Assembly (NCBI GenBank): GCA_920105625.2
Contig: OV050033.1
Location: 125,611,821-125,675,820 of the forward strand
DNA length: 64,000 nucleotides
Source of the DNA: Clusia tigrina
Taxonomy: Eukaryota > Arthropoda > Insecta > Diptera > Clusiidae
Direction of reading: 5' to 3'
Part shown: piece after piece, positions 12,051 through 23,800 of the stretch
How positions within the stretch are numbered: position 1 is the stretch's first letter
Layout of the letters: every line of letters begins with the position of its first letter
Position numbers and translations under genes: made by a program
The notes under the pieces: generated by a model
Told to the model about the DNA's origin: nothing
Database searches by the model: none
The model's input: only the letters and a program-made list of their open reading frames with translations

Positions 12051-13584
12051 GTAAATTTATACTTAGACCGTAAAAACTTTTGTCCCACGTTTCTGCCTCT
12101 TTTTAATAAAATAAAACGAATCGTCTCCCATAATCTGGCCTAACCCAGTAAAAGTGCCTCCGCATATGCAACAAAAGGCACCTTTAACTGGGCGGTTTAT
12201 CCTGCTAAGCCCACGTAAAACAGTTTCTGCCTGAGCAGCGTTAATGATTCATAGAAGTAAACGCCGTGGTCGGGGTTAAGTGGCCGACAAAATGTCGCAG
12301 CTGAATGCCATCCTTCAAATGGGGCCGCATAACTGGTCAGGAAAAAATTTAGTTTTTGTGTCTTGTGTGCGGCTGTGTGGCCATAATCATAATTTCATTC
12401 CAACACACACAGGCACACACATCCCACACGAGCAAACACACCCGCGCACCCATACATTTAACGCAGTGTACCTGAGTTGATGGTTATTCACTTCTACACC
12501 ATTTTTTGTTTGTTGTTTGCGTGGGTTTTTACGGGTCCGCATTGCAAAGTTATTTGACACACATTCACCGAGACTTGCGCACACTAACCCAAGCATTCAC
12601 ACACATACGTATCCTTTATTCCAAGTCCTTTATTTGTGTTAGGCTTGTTTCAAACTGAACCAACTAATTAATTAACCACTTTAAAGGCCACCAAGGCATA
12701 TAAATTAACCGCCGGCTCGCAGCTCTCACTGCCGCCTGTGAGGAAAAATCAAACAATCCTTGCGGGCTGGGAAATGGCACAATTTGCGGATTTTCAAATG
12801 ACATGACACAATATACGAGTGTGCTCTATTCTACGCAAAGGCCACGCACTGTGGCGAGCAATGGCGGGCCAAACAAACTACTGACAGACAAGTGCAGTTC
12901 GCATTGTCGTTGAAATAGTACATGTGGGAGTGAAATCCCAGATGGATTCTTGGCTTGCCATTGAGGATGTGATACATATGTATAATTTTATAATAATGCC
13001 GACGAGAAGCAAGTACCAGGGTGGCTATCAATTCAGCACAGCTTCCTAACTGAGAAGGTCTGAACTATTCATAGGAGACTTAAAATCAAAATCGTCGGCA
13101 CAGTTCAAGATTCAAGAAGTTGAAATGTTTTCGTTACTTAAGCGGCAAGCATAAGAAAGTACTCGCAACACCTGCCAGGACCAGTAGAAACCTCATGTGC
13201 ATCGGGCTCAAAGGAGGACGAAATCTCAGAACGTGTGTTTATATATGCCGTAAACAATATCATACACTGAGAGAAACATGCTGGCAAATTAAACAGGAGA
13301 AACCAATGTAATCAATTAATAAATGGTTGAGCAGGAGATGCAATTCGAGATATATTTTTGATAAATAATATAAAGAAATAAATAAAAATAAATAATGATA
13401 AATAATATAAAAAAATAAATAACGAAAATATTTGAAGCATTATTAGGAAGAAGAGAACATAATGAGTTCTCTGGAACCACAATTCCGGGCTTATTTTATT
13501 GAATGTGGACTCTTAAGAAGTTTCTCAGATAAATCCAAAGATGTGGTCTCATTTAAAGTGGTTAATTGTAGAAGCCCATGCTTC

Positions 13585-13935
13585 AAAATGAGTTACTCAT
13601 ACAAGCCCACTACAAATGAGTAAATTTTGCCTCATTTGTAGCACCTCATTCTGCAAAAAAAATATATCAGTCATATGAACCCAATGATCATTTGTAGTGA
13701 CTCATTGAATCACCTCATTCTGGACAATATGTTACTGATACAAACCCACTGCAAATGAGTAAAGAGTACCTCATTTGTATTGATTCATTGTACCACATCC
13801 TATTCTTAAGTGAATTACTCACTCATACAAACACACCACAACTAAGGAAAGATTACCTCATTTGTAGTAACGCATTGTACCAGATCATATTCTAAAATGA
13901 GTTACTCATACAAATCCACCGCAAAGAAGTATTTT
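13585..13935. repeat. Degenerate tandem repeat (GAGTTACTCATACAAACCCAC family)
   Basis: GTTACT(C/G)ATACAA(A/G)CCCACT and CTCATTTGTAGTGACTCATTG alternate four to five times between 13590 and 13930, with spacings of roughly 80-140 bp. Confidence 0.75.
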
Positions 13936-15041
13936 AAGCAATTCAGCGCATTTAACTCTGAAGCAAACTCATTTGAAATTTATTCCCTTGCCTTATACCA
14001 GGTCTTATTCTTGTGCGCTTTTTACCAAGGGAATTGTCCTATTTAAGTGTTCATGCTTTCACTGCTTCGTCCTGTCGATTTCAGTGCTCTTATTTAGATA
14101 ATTCAATTGTTTTCTGATATATCAGTGCGTGTTCCACATAAAAAACTATATAAAAAAATGTATTTTCTCTCATTTAACTCACACGTGTAAGGAACTTGGG
14201 ACTTGGTTACACTTATTTACTCAAACATTATTGCAAGAATGAGGGGGATGTGGAAAAATGTCGATTGCATTACACTTCATTTGGTTTCATTACGAGTATT
14301 TGAAGCATGCTTCCGCTGCGACGTTTCGTCCTTAGCTGGATTTCCACTCCATATTTTCTCCCTGCAATCCTGTAACTGTATTTGGCATTTCTCGATTTCC
14401 TATCCATACAGGTGTAGTCCTCAATTTTCTCTCCATGTGGGTAAATACTCGTACAAATCCCCCATACTCGCGCAGGATGCTCTCGTACGTCCTTTCATTC
14501 ATCTCGTGAAGCTTGCATTTAGTTTGACAAAGTTGCGTAAAAACTTTACGCTTGAATATTTTTGAAAAATGGTTTCCGCAGCTTTAATTCAAAGTATATT
14601 ATGTACAGCATACTTCAGGGCGCTGGGACGAGGTACACTCAAAGAAGCGTGAAAAGAATTTATAATTAATTTGCCTGGATTCACGCACAAGCGGCACAGT
14701 AAATGAAGGTGCTGGCAGTTATGTTAATGCGTGAACGAGACAGCAAATGGACGAGGGAGAGAGTGTGTATGTGTGTGGAGATATGTGCGTGTGTGTGCTT
14801 GACTCTTAAACCCTGAACTATACACTCAATCGTGCGTAAGCATCTAATAAAATATTAAGACTTTAATTAACTCGCGACAAGCCCCAAAGCAGGGCTCAAA
14901 GCGACCTCCACCGCTCAGGTGCCATAGACAGGAAATTATTTGGGCATAATTATCCCGTTTTATTTAAGCAAAATTAAGTTTCTCATTAGTCTTGGAGCCG
15001 GTTTTCCCGTAATTTAATTTGATGTTATATTTCTCTTCCAG

Positions 15042-17820
15042 GTGAACGACTCATCCAGTACGCTAGTGAGAATCTAGTGACTGAAGTATTAATTCATCCC
15101 CAGTACAACACGCTCATCCAATGCATGCGCAACTTGCTGAGCAGCTTTACGCGCCATCGTCATATTATTCATGCCGGTTACACTTTCACGGGTAATGGTT
15201 CCTGGATCCTTCAGGTGAGTTGTGAGGAAAACGTGTCCAAGCAATGTGGCTGGATTAGTACTAGAAGCGGCCTCTCTTCTCTGTGGCGGAAGGTGGTCTT
15301 TTAAAGTGCATGATTTTGTGTGTGCACATAGAAATATTTTATTAAATCCGTGTCTATTTTGTCGAGCATATTTAAGAAGATGATCCTATATATGGTTTAC
15401 TAATCCTGTGTAGATATCAACCGATGATAGCCGGTGGGTTCAGTGTTAAGGGAAAAGAGATTCTAGAGGAGCTCTATTGTTATCGATAACTTGTTACATG
15501 GCATTTAATATATAGAATTCCGCAATGCCGCCATATCGATTGTTTAATATAGTCATCGATAAATTGTCATAATAAGAAGTATCTTCAACCCGCGTCCCAG
15601 CGACTTTTGCTATTATAATGTTATTTTTCATGTAAATGTATCGATAAATATTATCATCGATAAATCTTACATGAAATTTAATCGATACCGAATCATAGCA
15701 ATTTCAAAGAACCATCTAGTAGAACGTGCGATATCGATTCATTTTTAATACCTAGCTGCCCGCAACAACGTCTACATTTGCTAATGTTGTCGATAAATGA
15801 TCATAATCAATTAGAGACCCACAAAACTGCAAAATCTTATCGATAAATTATCGTAATAACTTAGAGTACCATAATATTTCCAAACTGAATCATCGATAAC
15901 CTGTCTTAACAAGGTATAAAAACCAGAGTCAAATCTATTTTTTCTATTTTTATCGATAAATTCATTTCTATTGGTCCTTTTAGTATTTATATACTTGAAT
16001 TATCTTAACTAACCAAATCGGTAACTCTCCGGAGTATTTCCAAACTGAACTTTCCCATTGTCATCGATAAATTATCATAATAAAGTGAGTCCATAATATC
16101 CCGGAATGCTAACAAAGTAATGTTTGCTTCTATTATCGATAAATTCACATACAAAATAAGAACCGAAATGGTGTCAAATTAACATTTCATGATATTATCG
16201 ATAAATTCTCAAAATAGTTCAATTGATATCGTTAAGGAATCCATAACATCTCCTAGTGCCGACAAAGTGATGTTTGCTTCTGTTATCGATAATTTTTCAT
16301 CACAAATTCAGCCGCTTGATTTATCAAACTAAACTTACGAGGATAGCCAATCAATTTGTGAGTCGGGCAATGAAAATTGGAGCATTTATATATTCATGTT
16401 TCATGCCTTGCTTCCATTAGAAGGAGACCCGGCAGCACTATGTTAACTGGCTACCAAAAACCGAATACTTTCACCCACTCTTCCTTTCCGGAGCATCGAT
16501 TGAAATTCCTCACCAATAGTGATAATTTCCATTGTTTCCTCTTTTCCTGCCAATATTTCCACGGCTGATGTGGAGATTCACATCCTGCATAGTCTGTTAT
16601 AACAAACCCCACACGAATCGAATCTAATTATATTCTCATTTTAAGGATGGCACTTTTTCCGTGGCCGATTTCTCTGAAGCTTTCCAAGAGCACGATGTGC
16701 AGCGAGTCATACGCGCCTATGCCGAAACGATCACCATGAATATACATTGTGCTGATGCCGGTCTCTGGCACACATTGCCGGAGAAGAACTTTGCACGCCT
16801 GTGTAAGATTCGGATTAATCCAGTGGACGTGTTGGACACAAGCAATGAGAGTATTAATGCATTCATAGGTAAATACACAATCGACAACTTTTGTAAGGAT
16901 TCAAATAATAATATCCTCTTTTTAGATTATCTTGCCCCAATGCTTGTGCCGACATCGTTGCGCGATTTGCTGGTGACCTCAGATGTGGTAGGCAACATAC
17001 GCTTCACGCATCCAACTTTATACGTCTTCCCGGGTGGTCAGGGCGATGCCGCCCTATTTGGCATCAATGGCTTCAACATGCTGGGTAAGTGGTTGGAAAA
17101 TTATCGAGTTGAATAGTTTTACAATTTCCAATTAATTTCTCAGTTGATGGCGGATTTAATCGGAAGGCTTGCTTCTGGGACTTTGCTCGTCATTTGGATC
17201 GCCTGGATGCAGTACTTATGACACGCCTAAACAATAGCAACATTCAGGGTATTGGTGCCGTGGCCACACGTAAGCGTGAGGCCCACGTTTACCCACAAAT
17301 CGGGCACTTCTTTTGCAATGTGCCGGACCGCAAAGGTGGGCTGCCCAGTCCCGATGGCGATAAGGACCGAAATCCCTTATTGGTGGATCTGTTCGAGCGT
17401 GGACACAACTTGGTTAGCGATCTGAAGTCGTTGGATCTGAAGCCGCAAAACTGCTTCCGAAATCAGGAGCCAGTCAACCTTTACCATAAGGTGGGTCACG
17501 GCACTTTGGATATGTACGTCATCAGTCCATCGCGCGATTCAAAGGAAGTAAAGGAGTTCCTACAAAAGTGGAATTCGGGTGATCAACGTTTGTTTGCTCC
17601 ACGTGATAGCAGGGAATTCAACTTCCCCTTGCAAAACTTGGTCTCAATTTGTGCATTGCTTGTTTGGCAACCTGCCAATCCAGACGATACTATAACTCGC
17701 ATACTCTTCCCGGGCAGCACTCCTGACTTTAAGATACAAGAGGGATTGGAAAAGCTCAAACATTTGGAGTTCATGAAGCACTCAACTTGCACTGCCAAGT
17801 CAATCGCTCCTGCCATTCAA
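15042..17820 (+). other. futsch: Futsch N-terminal conserved MAP1 domain (four exons)
   Basis: This part of the coding sequence is nearly free of low-complexity sequence and contains the segments best conserved in MAP1 proteins: GERLIQYASENLV at the start, FVFPGG-type and GGFNRKACFWDF motifs in the middle, and HSTCTAKSIAPAIQT near the end. The fold resembles metallo-beta-lactamases, but the region shows no HxHxDH metal-binding motif, so it is inferred to be non-catalytic. The three introns within it are 1,431, 57 and 59 bp; the two short ones are typical fly introns. Confidence 0.85.
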
Positions 17821-20800
17821 ACTGTAGTAACCACACGCAAGACCCTGAAATCCACCATTGGTGTGGGACACATTGAGACTTCCAGTGTGATCTCCAAAGT
17901 GGGAAAATTCGCGCCCGTAGCCGCAGCAACAGTAGCTGTACAACAAGATAATAAAATCAAGGAAGCTGCTGCTGCTGCTGCTGCTGCCGCTGCCGAAGAA
18001 AGCAAAATCGAGAAAATAGATATTGAGGAGAAAGTGGCTCTAAAGAAGAAGGAGGACTCCGTCGATACAGATGAACCAGCCGCTGATACAGGCGACGAAG
18101 CAATCATTGAGCAAGCCGTTGAAACAGCCAGTAAAGATGGGGACCAGCTCGATGGGGAGGCGACTGAAGATGAAATAAAGGAGACAGGGGAGAAGAAAGT
18201 TGAAGTGGTGATTATCAAACCGCAACAGCAAGAAGCAGCCCCGAAAGAAATTATAGACACTGGATCGGACGTTACCAAGTCTTCTAAGCTGGCCAAAGGC
18301 AAAATGGACAAACCGCGCGCTGAAGTGAAACCCGTGGTGCGCTCCCGCATAGATACTAAGCCACCCAAATCGATGGATCGCAGAACTGCTAAAAAAGATC
18401 TTGGCACTGATAAGAAAAGTTCTCCTACAGCTACGCCACGAAAACAAGAAGCAAAAGTTCCTGCTCGCGACATTAAACCCAAAGTTGTGTCTCGTGCTGT
18501 CAAGTCCAGCCCCAGCAGTACGCCAGCGAAGAGCGCCAAGGAAGCAAACAACCGCAAAGTGTTGGAATCTAAGCAACAAGCATCTCGACAAACTTCCACC
18601 ACCACCACCCGTCGAGAAGTGTCGCGTACAACAACCACTTCGACTATTGAGAAAAAAGAATTCAAAGGTCAGCAGCAACAGGTACAACAGCGCAAACCTA
18701 TTTCACGACGCCCGCGAGCCACTTCGCCATCGAAGCGAGCACCCGGCAGTCCAGTCAAGTCAGCCAAACCTAAGGCAGATTTGAAGAAGTCACGGCTTGA
18801 TAAAGGAGGTACTACTGATTCAAGTTTAGTATCCACACCTTCTGCGGATGAAACCACTGCAGCTAAGAAATTACAAGACTTGACTGCTTCCCAGGAACTA
18901 GATGCCGAGAAGCAACGTGAACTCGATGACCTTAAAGAAGAACAGGAAGTAGTGAGAGAAATAGAAGCTGTCTTCAGCCGCGATGAGATGAAGCGACAGA
19001 AGCAGCTGAAAGCTGAGTTGCGAGGGGTTTCAAAGCAAGACAGCACCACTGAAGCGGAAGAAGAGGAGGAATACTTAATAATCGAAAAGGAGGAAGTCGA
19101 GCAGTACACGGAAGACTCTATGATTGAGCAAGAGAGCAGCATAACTAAAGAGGAAGAGATTCAGAAACATCAACGAGATTCCCAAGAGTCGGAAAAGAAA
19201 CGTAAAAAGAGTGCAGAGGAAGAAATTGAAGCAGCCATTGCTAAGGCAGAAGCAGAAGAAAGATATTCGCGCCAAGAAGCAGGTACATCCGCAGAAAAAT
19301 CCGAAGGCGATAAAGATGAAGCCGAAAAGGCCGAAATCAAGGCTGAAGTAATGGAAATTATTTCCGCAGCTAGAGAGATCGTGAAATCAAGAACTGAAGA
19401 GCAATTGGGAAAACCCGACGAGGAACTCTCATCGCCTACTCCAGAGGATAAGCTCAGCAGCGCCAAGAAAACATCCGATACGAAGGACGAATTAATTGAA
19501 GTTCATGAAATAGCTCAAACCAATCTGCAAGAAAGTCTTCCAGAAGAGAAATTCTCTGCTACAATTGAATCGGGCGCTACAACTGCTCCAACCCTCCCAG
19601 AAGACGAACGAATACCATTGGACGAAATTAAAGAAGATTTGGTAATAGAAGAGAAACATGTCAAAGAAGAGACTAAAGAGGTTGAACCTATAATCGCTGC
19701 TGCTTCAGTAACACCACCTGAATCCAGTGTTCCTCCTAAAGAAGGGTTGACTGACAAAATCGCTGAAACTGTAGCGGTGGGACTCGGTGCTGTCGAACGT
19801 GTTCTTCCCATGAAAATGTCCTTTGAATTACACCAAAATCTCATGCGTGATGTGGTTAAAACTCCTGATGAAGTGGCCGATTTGCCTATGCATGAAGAAG
19901 CTGATTTAGGAGTGTATGAAAAGGATGCTCAGGACAGTGGTAAGACCATGTCCCAGAAAGAAGACATCAAAGAGGAAAAAGAAGTTGAGGAAAGAGAAGA
20001 GCAGGAAGAGGAAGAAGTGCAACCCACTGCTGAGCAAAAGGTTACAGATGATAAGGAGAAGATTATTGTCGATGATAAGCTGGTGGCACCTTCAGAAGAG
20101 GCTGAAGTAGCCGAGAAAAAAGAAAAGAGTGAAACGAAATCACCTGTCAAGGAAACAGCTGAAGTTAAGGTTAAAGAAGAAGCAGTATCACCAGCTCAGG
20201 TATCAGAAGACGACATAAAGGACGAAAGGCCTAAAGCACCAGAAGAGATTCTAGATATTGAACCACCAAAAGATGAAAAGGTCCTCGATATTGCTGACTC
20301 CAAACTGGAACCGGCAAAAGAAGTTAAGAAGTCTACCACTCCTGAAGAGAAAGAAGCCAGCGAAATCACATCTGAAGATGAACTTCCTGCTCATTTGCCA
20401 GTCACTCCCACTACCACTCCAGTAAAAGCCAAAGATCGTGAAGACACTGCTTCATTGGAAAGTCCAGCCACCATTGAAGAAGCCATAGAAATTGAGGAGC
20501 AAAAATCGTTGCAAGTAAGTCGAAAAGCATCGAAGGAAATCAAAGAATCTGAAGCCATAATAGAATCTCGTCGTGAGTCTGCAACTCAAATTGCCGAACA
20601 GAAGAAAAAATCCCCAACCCCGGCCGAGGAAGTGAAGGATGAAAAGATAAGTCCAGCGGTTTCCAAAGAAAGTTCCCGACCAGAATCAGTGGCTGAAAGT
20701 ATAAAAGAGGACGCTGAAAAAGCAGAATCACGACGCGAGTCCAAAACTGAACATAAGAAAGAATCACCTACCGCGGTCGAGGAAGTACAGGATGAGAAGA

Positions 20801-23800
20801 AAAGTCCAGCGGTTTCCAAAGAAAGTTCCCGGCCAGAATCAGTGGCTGAAAGTATAAAAGAGGACGCTGAAAAAGCAGAATCACGACGCGAGTCCATAAC
20901 TGAACCTAAGAAAGAATCACCTACCATCGCCGAGGGAGTCAAGGATGAAAAGACTAGTCCAGCAGTTTCCAGAGAAAGTTCCAGACCAGAATCAGTGGCT
21001 GAAAGTGTAAAAGACGAAGCTGCAAAATCAGAATCACGACGTGAGTCAACAACTCCAATTACTGAACAGAAGAAAGAGTCGCCTACCACAACAGAGGAAG
21101 TGAAGGATGAAAAGACTAGTCCAGCAATTTCCAAAGAAAGTTCCAGACCAGAATCAGTGGCTGAAAGTATAAAAGAGGACGCTGAAAAAGCAGAATCACG
21201 TCGCGAGTCCACAACTGAACCCAAGAAAGAATCGCCTACCATAGCCGAGGCAGTCAAGGATGAAAAGACAAGTCCAGCAGTTTCCACAGAAGGTTCCAGG
21301 CCAGAATCAGTGGCTGAAAGTCTAAAAGATGAAACCGGTAAAGTAGAATCACGTCGCGAGTCCGCAACAGAACCTAAGAAAGAATCGCCTACCGTAGACG
21401 AAGGAGTCAAAGATGAAAAGACTAGTCCAGCAGTTTCCAAAGAAGGTTCCAGACCAGAATCAGTGGCTGAAAGTGTAAAAGACGAAACCGGAAAAGTAGA
21501 ATCACGTCGCGAGTCCACAACTGAACCTAAGAAAGAATCGCCTACTGCAGCCGAGGGAGTCAAGCATGAAAAGACAAGTCCAGCAGTTTCCAAAGAAGGT
21601 TCGAGGCCAGAATCAGTGGCTGAAAGTGTAAAAGACGAAACCGGAAAAGTAGAATCACGTCGCGAGTCCGCAACAGAACCTAAGAAAGAATCGCCTACCG
21701 TAGACGAAGCAGTCAAAGATGAAAAGACTAGTCCAGCAGTTTCCAAAGAAAGTTCCAGACCAGAATCACGTCGCGAGTCCACAACTGAACCTAAGAAAGA
21801 ATCGCCTACCGTAGCCGAAGGTGTCAAGGATGAAAATACAAGTCCAGCAGTTTCCAAAGAAGGTTCCAGACCGGAATCAGTGGCTGAAAGTGTAAAAGAC
21901 GAAACCGGAAAAATGGAATCACGTCGTGAGTCAGCAACTGTAATTACTGAGGCTAAGAAACAATCGCCTACCGCAGTTGAAAAAATAACAGCTAAAAAGG
22001 CCAGTCCATCAGCTTCAAAAGAAAGTTCTAGACCCGAATCGGTGGCTGAAAGTGTGAAAGAAGAAGCTGAAAAATCACCCCAGGGGTCTGCAGAAGTTTC
22101 TCGCCCGGTTTCTAGTGCTGGTAGCTTAAAAGATGAAGATGTTAAAGTTGAAAGCGGTGAAATCGAAAAAAGTCCTAAAGAAATGTCGATTAAAGACGAA
22201 TTAGAAAGCGCCAAAGATGACAAATCTCCATTGCGGTCGAAAGAATCTTCTCGTCCAATCTCTGCTGCAGGAAGTGTAAAGGATGGAGGAGAAATTACAC
22301 CAGTTGCTTCAAAAGAAGCCTCACGACCTGCATCTGCCGATGAAGATGCCAAATCCGATGATAAAAAGTCAGAGTCTAAAATCCATTCCCGCAGGGAATC
22401 GGTTGTGGTTGAAAGTATTGAAGAAGTGGCGACAATCGTTTCAGAAAAGGCATCACCTAAAGATGTAGCTAGCAAGAAAGAAGACAAATCTCCAGCAGAC
22501 TCTAAGCTTCCTTCGCGAAGAGAATCGGAAACCACTCCTGCTGAAAAAATCATTGAAGATGAAAAATTACACGAGACTGTTTCCTCTCCGGTTGACAAAG
22601 CATCGATTGACATCACGAAGCCAGATTTTTCAATCGACTTAAAGCAAAAAGCCGTGGCATTAGAACCCCAGTTACCAACCTCATCAAGTCCAGTTGATGT
22701 CGCTGAGGGAGTTTTTACGAAAATAGACACAAAAGTCGTTGATGCTGCACCACCAAGCGCTCGTAAAGCTGGCGAAGACATTCAGATTGGTGTTTCTGAA
22801 ACAGTATCAACACCTGTAGATGAAGCACTAATAGTTGCAGCTGATACTGTTGAGGATGCTGCTGTTGATATAAAAACTGGCCTTTTAGACTTTGCAGGTG
22901 ATTTGTCTAAAAAGATAGAAGATACTGCAAAGGCTGCTATTGACAAAGTAGATGAAATAGTAACTGGAGTTGAAAAAGCAATTGAAGATATTTCTAAAAA
23001 AGAAGAGCCTCACGAAGTTGCCGAAAAAGAAGTTTCATCGCCTGTTGGGGAAATAGCTACAATTGAATCTGATGTCGACATCACAAAACTATCTAAGAAA
23101 GTGGAGGCTGCGGAAGCCAAGGTTGAGAGTATAATAGATGAAACATCCAAAAAAGCTGACGATGAGCCTGCAAAGATTGTTGCTGAAGAAGTCTCGAAAG
23201 AAGTGAGTGATGTAGCAGCAGACTTAGAGGAAAAAACAAAGACTGCTCTTGTCGAAGTCTCCGAGACTGTGGATGTCGCCAAAGCTAAAGTTGCCGAGGA
23301 TATCTCTCAGAAAGTTGAGGAGACAAAATCTGTTATGCAAGATGTACTGGGCGATGTCACTCAAAAAGTTGAAGATATTAAAGACTTTGCGGAAGCCACA
23401 GCAAAAGAAGTCGTTGGTACTATCTCTGGAAAAGTGGATGAAGCCAAATCGACTCTTAAAGATATCGTTGACGATATCAAAGACGTTGTTGAAGACAAAA
23501 AGGCAGAGAGTGTGGACGAATTGTTACAGAAAATGGATGAAGCAAAACCTGCTGTTAGCGTTGAGGTTGAAGATGTATCAAAGACTGGCATTGCAGAAGA
23601 AATTTCCAAAAGTATTGATGAAGAAATTGATATAAAATCTACTCTTGTTGGTGTAGTTGAAGGCATTTCAAAGAAAGTAGAAGATGTAAAGGAATTCGTT
23701 GAAGATAAAATTCACGGTAGTGTAGAGGAAGTGGCCACAAAAGTCGATGAGAAGGAAGAAGACAAGATCAAACCTGTTGAAGTGGACGAGCCAGCATCTG

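Larger units (their letters stand above)
1..15041 (+). other. futsch: Probable long 5' intron of futsch (no coding exon seen)
   Basis: The first visible futsch exon begins in phase 1 after a good acceptor (TTCTCTTCCAG, AG at 15040-15041), so what lies upstream must be intron until the preceding exon. I looked for the Drosophila upstream exon (ending APEGEEARHG) in this stretch and did not see it. The stretch may also contain untranslated first exons or regulatory elements I cannot recognise. Its repeats are listed separately; 6070-8795, 9650-10950 and 12050-13560 show no gene or clear repeat. Confidence 0.7.

Noticed and set aside
10789..12143. Several overlapping plus-strand frames rich in Phe, Leu and Ser that look like membrane proteins
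   Set aside because: They lie in a C/T-only tract where stops are rare; three frames are open at once and no family motif appears.
1..15041. The missing 5' coding exon(s) of futsch
   Set aside because: I looked for the segment preceding GERLIQYASENLV (in Drosophila ending APEGEEARHG) with a donor in phase 1 and found none; it is probably upstream of the window.
20586..22781. 731-aa open frame on the minus strand opposite futsch
   Set aside because: It mirrors block A of the futsch repeats; absence of stops follows from the repeat codons (SRRES, KDE, SPA) read in reverse. No start context, no recognisable domain, and the sense frame is certain.
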